DNA from: Calliphora vicina
Taxonomy: Eukaryota; Arthropoda; Insecta; Diptera; Calliphoridae
Assembly (NCBI RefSeq): GCF_958450345.1
Contig: NC_088783.1
Coordinates: 58,938,395-59,002,394, forward strand
DNA length: 64,000 bases
Direction: 5' to 3'
Position 1 is the first letter of the stretch. Each line of letters opens with the position of its first letter. The translations under genes were made by a program, and so were the position numbers. Below the pieces are notes generated by a model. The model did no database searches and was not told the DNA's origin. It worked only from the letters and a program-made list of their open reading frames with translations. Of this stretch, positions 57,758 to 64,000 are shown piece after piece.

Positions 57758-59002
57758 CCTTACTTTTGAGTAACACATTCTTACCTAAATGAAAAAATAA
57801 TTATATTTATTTATCATAATATTCATTTCAATTGGACCTCACATAAGTGCTATGTGTTATTGTGAACTGAGTTGGGTCTGATATATCAGTTTAAAAACTT
57901 CACATTACTAAACTATAGCTAAGTAATTCAAGCGGTATGTAGGAGTCTTGGTAGAGTATGTCAATCAATACTAGCAAGTCATGAGAAAGTTGAGCTCGTT
58001 TTCTGGCGGATTTAAAATATGGAAATAAATAGGTTAATGAAAAAAAGTAAGCTATTCTTTTATATTCTTATTTTTTTACTAAATCTTTGAAACTTTATCG
58101 CTTAACGCCATCATTATGATTTCGATTTAAACACACTTAACACATTTGAGGCTATTTCAAATACAGTGGAGAACTGTTTTCCTGTTAGTCATACAGTATT
58201 ATTGTCTTAATTAAAACTCTTTTCAAATTGTAACAATAGAATTGAAATTGATATTGGAAAACATAGCCAAAATATTGGAATTTAAATTACAAAAAAAAAC
58301 ACACACAACAACAATTCTCTCTCTCTTTCTCTCACCATCAAGGTTAAAATTCATTGCAATTTTGCCCTTTTTGTTTCCTTCGTTAAAACCAAAAATGGTA
58401 TATGTTTTAAATGTGTTTAAAACTAAAACAAAAAAATCAAGGTAACAATAAAATAGAAAAAAAAAATTAAAAACTATTAAACTTTTACCATGTAAAACAC
58501 TAGCAGTTGTGTATCAGTTGATGGCTTATTTTGTTTTATTTTACATTTTTTGCCAAGTAATTGATGATGTGTGTCACATAGTGCAATCAAAATTAATACT
58601 ACATGTAGTTTATTTTTTTGCTATTTGTTTATCAAAGTCTCGGTCAAAAGCATGTTTAGGGGATTTGTTATAGTAAATAATCTATTTAAAGCAAAAAAAA
58701 AAATTTTTTGTAAAAATTGGGTTAAATAAATGAAATCGTATTAAAAACATTGAACACAATTGGAGTGTCTAGATATGAGATAATTGAGATTTAGTTAGGC
58801 TTAAAAGTTTCATAATTTTGTAAAGTTATAGAAAAAGTTTTTTATTTAAAAAGATAATTTAAATGAATTTAAACGTTTACAAATAGGGATGTTAATAAGT
58901 CAATAATTTGCTATTACTAAAATAACTAGTGACATATAACGACTACAATAACTCGGTATGTAGAGGTAATTACAAGTCATTAGTTACTGCTTAACCACGC
59001 TT
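57758..59002. other. Non-coding DNA
   Basis: No gene recognised. CT-rich run near 58315-58335. Open frame 58242-58445 is lysine-rich and unsupported. Confidence 0.45.
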
Positions 59003-59649
59003 TTTATACCCTACACCACCATAGTGGGGAGGGTATTATGGTGATGTCCGTCCGTCCGTCCGTCCGTCTGGCTGTCTGTCCATGTAAACCTTGTGCGCAG
59101 AGTACAGGTCGCAATTTTGAAGATATTTCGATCAAATTTGTTACATATTATTTTTTCGGCCCAAGGACCAAGCCTATTGAAACTGGCTGAAATCGGTCCA
59201 TTATTTCACCTAGCCCCCATACAAATGTCCTTCCGAAATTGGACTTTATCGGTCATAAATGTTTAATTTATAAATGTATCTCCACAAATTGCGCTCCAAA
59301 TAAGTTTTATATATACAAAATTCATGTCACCAAATTTTGTTACGATCGGTCCATAATTAGTCATATAGGCCATATAGACCCGCTTCCGAAAATCACTTTA
59401 ACGTGCATAAATCGCTTAAAAATGTTGGTATACTCACAAAATTCAACATATTAAACTTTCATATAGACACAAATCACACGACCTAATTTCATGGTGATCG
59501 GTGCATAATTGGTCATAGCCCCCATATAAGGCCCACTTCCGAAAATCACTCAAAAATATAAATTATTGAAAAAGAAAAATTTTATTGCTATTTTACTTAG
59601 TGTAGGGTATTATATGGTCGGGCTTGGCCGACCATACTTTCTTACTTGT
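59003..59649 (+). mobile_element. Second TATACCC-like dispersed repeat, complete copy
   Basis: It starts TTTATACCCTACACCACC with an AGTGGGGAGGGTATTAT fold, then a GTCCGTCCGTCC run, GTAAACCTTGTGCGCAGAG and GAAATCGGTCCATTATTTC, and ends GTGTAGGGTATTATATGG, GGTCGGGCTTGGCCGACC, CTTTCTTACTTGTTT. TATACCCTACAC at the start and GTGTAGGGTATTATA near the end are inverted. Compared with the 45-kb copy it retains an extra segment around 59220-59290. Confidence 0.82.
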
Positions 59650-59767
59650 TTGTTTATAAGTTTAAAATCAAAAGAATTGCATTTTTCCTTTAATCAAGCT
59701 TAGTTTTTTATAAAAAGTAAGAAAAAATAAATCAAAACATAAAAAACCAACCCATTCCAAGGTTTTT

Positions 59768-60088
59768 TGTGGAGTGGGGTGGTTAGTTTACTAACCACCG
59801 CGTGGGTTGGCATTAAAAATAATTGTGATAAATATGTTTGACTAAATTTTCTGACCAAACAAACGAAATAGCAAAGTAACACAGAATTCGATGAACAATA
59901 AACACTCTGCTTTTTTTATTGAATGAGTAAAAGTTTCTTAAAAAACTGCAACCTGATGGCAAAGTTTTGCAAAAAAAACATAAACGATGCCTTCAAAAAA
60001 TATAATTGTTTAACAAAATAACAATAAATACCAATAAACTATGTTTTAAAGACTATAGAAAAGGTGGTTCGTAAACTAACCACCCAAC
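59768..60088. repeat. Possible MITE with GGTGGTTAGTTTACTAACC ends
   Basis: GGGTGGTTAGTTTACTAACC at about 59777-59800 is itself palindromic and is matched in inverse by GGTGGTTCGTAAACTAACCA at about 60064-60088. The roughly 320-base interval has no coding capacity. No target duplication identified. Confidence 0.45.
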
Positions 60089-61629
60089 CGCAAAGAATTA
60101 AATAGCTCAAATTCAATAATAATGGTTTCTTAACAAATTATTTTTGTTGTATGTTATTAATCTAACCCTGGACCTCTTGAAATTATATTTTGCATTTAAA
60201 AATTCCCTTTTCCCCCTACGCTATTTGTGTTTTGTATCACTGTCACTTTTGTCAAGCATTCTTAATAGAAAACATATAAAATGAATTGTTTAACTACTTA
60301 GTATTTGCTTTTGTATTAATTTTTATCACAATAATAATGATGATACGCAATTTCTAATAAACAAATATAGAATAAAATATCGATTTGCCAGCCATATTGT
60401 TGTAGTATTTCAAATCACATTCTCCTCCATATAAATTTTTAATTTATTCAACAATTGTTTCTATAGTTTCTTCTTTTTTTTGTTCTGTTATATTTATTTT
60501 ATCATTCTTTCATAAAGCGATTCATTGGAAATATTTTTGTTTCAATTCTTTTCGTCTTAAATGTTTCAATAGTAGACTTAGAGTGTCTCATAGCAACTGT
60601 TTTTAATTCAAGAAATTTAAATATTTATTTTCGATTTAATAGCAAATAAAGATAAATTAAAAAGAAGAATAATAAAAAAGCAAATAAATATATAGTTAAG
60701 AAGAAATGTTGCTGATTTGAAAGCAATAAAAACAAGGCAATGACATACTACTACATACCGAGTGCATGACTTGTAAGTAGTTCAGTAATGTAAATTCAGT
60801 TGTTACTGATAAAGGCTTCTGTAAGTCCTTACAATCAATAATGAGTAATGAGCATTTTAACACATTACTTTGTGATGATAGATTTTGCTAGGTATAAGAC
60901 AAGATTTTTAGTTTAATATTTTTATTTCAAAAATTTTTTCAAAATTATTTAATTATTTGTTTATAAACTACCAAAACCGCTATATTTATTGATTAATAAA
61001 TTAATTTACAACACAAATATTAAAGTTAATTTGTAGTATTTATTTCTACAAAAATTTCAATATTTCAAATTTAAATACTTGTATTGAAATTTTTATAAAT
61101 GTTTTATAATTTTAGAAATATTTATGACATAATTAACATTAAGCTGTTATACTAAAGCACACGTGCAAATCAACATTTTGTTTAAACAAAATGCAGTAAT
61201 TACAAACAAACTACTTCCTTTTCAGAAAAGAATCTTAAACAAATAAATAATTTAGAAATAAATGCTATTAATTGTATAGTACTGAGTCATTTATTTGGAA
61301 CTTGAGGAAAACAATAAGCTTAATTAGAAAGCAAAAACTATGTATTTTTGTTGGTAAATACCCAGTAATAAATAGCATCCCAGCTACCAAGTAATTATTT
61401 AAAATAATGATATTCTAACACTTTATTACTTACAAATTAGTATTTCAACTCTTTATTTTAAAAACGGCGATGTCCTTGGCGACAACTACTTATTGTGTAA
61501 GCTTACAAATAGGCACATAAATAATTCATTACTAGTTACAGATCTACTTACATGTAATCACTATAAGAACTCATTTATAATAAGGATTTACGAAAGCCAT
61601 TATCAGTAAAAAACGAAATGTCAGGCAAT
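60089..61629. other. Non-coding DNA
   Basis: Nothing recognised. Phrases such as GTAATTATTTAAAATAA recur at about 61395 and 61937, so the right part may belong to an old dispersed repeat. Confidence 0.4.
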
Positions 61630-63620
61630 GTCAGGTACTTTTTATAAAGGTAAAAATCTAAATGAAAATTTAAATTTCTCAATTTTACTTAAAATTGGTA
61701 CTATGTGCAGAAAAGTACTTTTTCAAAAAGTACTTTTTTGAATTCACTTATTTTTTAGTTTTAAATTACATACATGCTTCTATTTAACGATTGCTTTTAT
61801 GTTGTAATTTTTGCAAAGTACTATTTTAATTGGGACCAGTAAATTTTGGTACCAAAACAATAAAACTTGTTTTTACAGGAATTTTTATATTATTTATTAT
61901 CAATTTATCAATCTGTTACTAGCGGTGATACGTTTTTGATAAGTAATTATTTAAAATAAGTACCCAATTTAACAAATTACTGCATGTACAGTAATAAACA
62001 CATTTTACTTAAAATTGGTGCTATTTTTAGAAAAGTACTTTTTCTTTAAAGAAGAAATTTTCAAAAAGTACCTTTTCAAAATATGATTTTTTGAAGTTAC
62101 TTACTTTTTTATTTTAAATTACACACATTTTTCTATATAACTTTAGCTTTTTTATGATTTTTGGAAAGTAATATTTTAGTTAGAATGAGGAAATTTTGTT
62201 ACCAAAACTATAAATCTTCTATTTACATAGATTTTTGTTATTATCACTCTAATTTTTTTAATTTTCAAACCCACTTGCCATACTTTCCTTCAAAAAGTAC
62301 TGTTTTAAAGTTACCTTTTGTTCTGCGGCTCCTCATATCTAGTGTGAAGTCAATTGTCACTTTAGTGTCTCTAAGTAATCTAGAGTGTAGTCAATTTAAA
62401 CGTTTATTTTATACAGCACTTTTTTGTGAGTTTTTATACAAATTCTGTTGATAAAATTCTCATACAGTTTCTTTCTTGCTGACATCCCATGTAACGTAGT
62501 CTGAAGTCAATTGTCACTTTAGTGTCACTAAGTAACCAGGAGTGTAGTCACTTTAAAAGTTTATTTTGTTTCGCTTTTAAGTAAGATTTGTTGGAATCAC
62601 ACCGGTATGTGAATCCAATATGTTGAGCTATCAGACTGTCAGTCTCATTGTTATCAAAAAGTCAATTGAACCCCTGCATAGGACGTAGCAAGTCATGTAA
62701 CTAGTTGAGTTTAAAAATAAATTTTCTTATCTATTTTTTTTTTGTTAAAGATGAAATTTGTAAATGTCCTTTCCAAAATGTACTTTTTTAAGTAAATTTT
62801 TTAAGCATAAAAACAAGATAACATTTTATTAAATATGGTACTTTTCTAAAAACTAGTTTAGAAAAAAGTACTTTTTATAAAAGTACATATCTTTTTTAAG
62901 GAAGCTACTTAAATAAAAAACTTATACCCGTGACTAAATGTAAACTTTATTTTGGTACATTTCAAAACACTGCTAAAAAGTAGGTAAAAAAGTAATTTCC
63001 CAAAATCTATTTTAATAAATAGTAATTTAATTGTAAAAAAATAGTTTTGGTACGATTCAAAACAGTACTTTTCTTAAAACTACCTCTCTAAATAATACTT
63101 TCCCAGGAATAATTTACACAAAAAGTATCGTGTTTTAATTGTTAAAGTTTGTTTTGTTACGTTTCGGGAAGTATTTAAATAAAAATGATCGAGACTAAAT
63201 TTCAAAAATACTTTTCTAAAAAGTACCTTCCTAAGGAAGTACATTCCCACGAAGATCTTTAAATAGAACATTCTATTTTAATTGTGAATTAAGTGAAAAA
63301 ATTTGTTTTACTACGTTTCAAAAAGTACTTTTCAAAAAAGTACCTTTCTGAAAAAGTACTTTCCCAGAAAATATTTATATAAAAGTCCTAATTGTAAAAT
63401 TGGTTTTTTTTGTTTTGTACGTTTCAAAAAAGTACTTTTCCAAGAAGTATTCAAATAAATAGTAATTGTAAAAATTTGTTTTGGTACGTTTCATTAAAGT
63501 GACTTTTTAAAAAAGTACTTTTTCAAAATGTACCTTTCTAAAAAGTACTTTCCTAGGAATTGTTAATATAAAAAGTTTGTTTGTACATTTTGAAAAGGTA
63601 CTTTTCTAAAAGTACCTTGC
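61630..63620. repeat. Degenerate array with AAAAGTACTTTT core
   Basis: AAAAAGTACTTTTT-like palindromes alternate with AAGTACCTTTC, TTTGTTTTGGTACGTTTCA and AATATTTTAATT-type spacers. The best part is 62940-63610. The array is interrupted by the SINE-like copy at 62335-62710. Spacing is irregular (about 15-35 bases between cores, with a looser unit of roughly 110-120). Confidence 0.8.
62335..62710 (-). mobile_element. SINE-like repeat, copy 3 (tRNA head missing)
   Basis: It aligns in order with 57190-57600: TCTCTAAGTAATCTAGAGTG, TTTTTTGTGAG, GCTGACATCCCATGTAACGT, the second TCACTAAGTAACCAGGAGTG, CACACCGGTATGTGAATCC, and CATGTAACTAGTTG at the end. It breaks before the tRNA head and is inserted in the AAAAGTACTTTT array. 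The open frame at 62161-62451 crossing its edge is accidental. Confidence 0.7.
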
Positions 63621-64000
63621 ATTTGTAGTTTAAAAATTTCAACTGTCTTTAGATTCTGTCTGCTTTTCCCCCTTGTTATAACTCCCTATTATTTTCAGTA
63701 TTTTCTCCCTCCTGCAAATGTGGCCTGTCACTTCCATTTCATTGTGAACAAAAAATCTATGTTTGTTGTTGTTCAATAAAACAAATTCTAGATCAATTAG
63801 AATTGATAATTTACAATTTCCACTTAAAAACCATTTATCGACTTGTCATTGTCTGTGTATAAACAATAAATTTAATCATGCTCGAAAATTTATGTTTGAA
63901 ACCTTTTTTTGCTGGTTTTGTAAAAATGGGTTTCAAAAATAAATAAATTTTATTTTTGTATTAACAACGGTATTTTTTTTTGTTTTTCCCACTTCCTTTG
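63621..64000. other. Non-coding tail of the window
   Basis: No gene recognised. The pyrimidine-rich stretch ending TTTTCAG near 63697 is not followed by GT or by an evident exon. Confidence 0.45.

Noticed and set aside
63640..63700. A 3' splice site at TATTATTTTCAG near 63697
   Set aside because: No GT follows and no open exon is evident; such tracts are common in T-rich DNA.

Overview
The window is very AT-rich eukaryotic DNA, almost certainly from a higher (calyptrate-type) fly. Three things point there: dense mariner, Tc1, hAT, gypsy-type LTR and LINE debris; two dispersed repeat families that start TATACCC and end CTTACTTGTT; and compact fly-style splice signals. No exon of a host protein gene, no rRNA and no functional tRNA was recognised. 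The longest open frames lie inside tandem repeats and are by-products of repeat length.

Two sites on the + strand, at 7211/7212 and 32949/32950, each join a complete 3' splice site (branch-point-like motif, pyrimidine tract, CAG) directly to a 5' splice site (GTATGT or GTAAGT). This is the layout of fly recursive-splicing (ratchet) points. They lie 25.7 kb apart on one strand, so my working model is that the window sits inside one giant + strand intron of an unidentified gene.

Layout. 0.2-1.9 kb: a palindromic Tc1 derivative. 2.2-5.1 kb: an array with a TTATTCGAATAA core. 5.1-9.2 kb: ordinary non-coding DNA with the first ratchet site. 9.2-14.2 kb: two related GTAC-centred arrays. 16.3-24.4 kb: a transposon graveyard with two mariner remnants, two copies of a second mariner-superfamily transposase, LINE pieces, a SINE-like copy, a small MITE and a complete solo LTR. 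25.4-28.0 kb: a GCATA higher-order array of about 568 bp period. 29.7-32.2 kb: mariner and MITE fragments. 32.95 kb: the second ratchet site. 34-53 kb: eight main arrays and two small relics, nearly all built on one palindrome, TTTTCTATAGAAAA or a close variant, with three spacer types that occur as inverted array pairs. 53.2 kb: a perfect 27-bp hairpin. 53.6-54.7 kb: an internally deleted hAT element with exact 8-bp target duplications. 54.9-59.7 kb: a MITE, tRNA-headed SINEs and nested TATACCC elements. 61.6-63.6 kb: an array with an AAAAGTACTTTT core.

No gene pathway is encoded here. The most notable signals are the two ratchet sites and the system of palindrome-cored arrays. If the locus is transcribed, the inverted array pairs would form kilobase-scale RNA hairpins.
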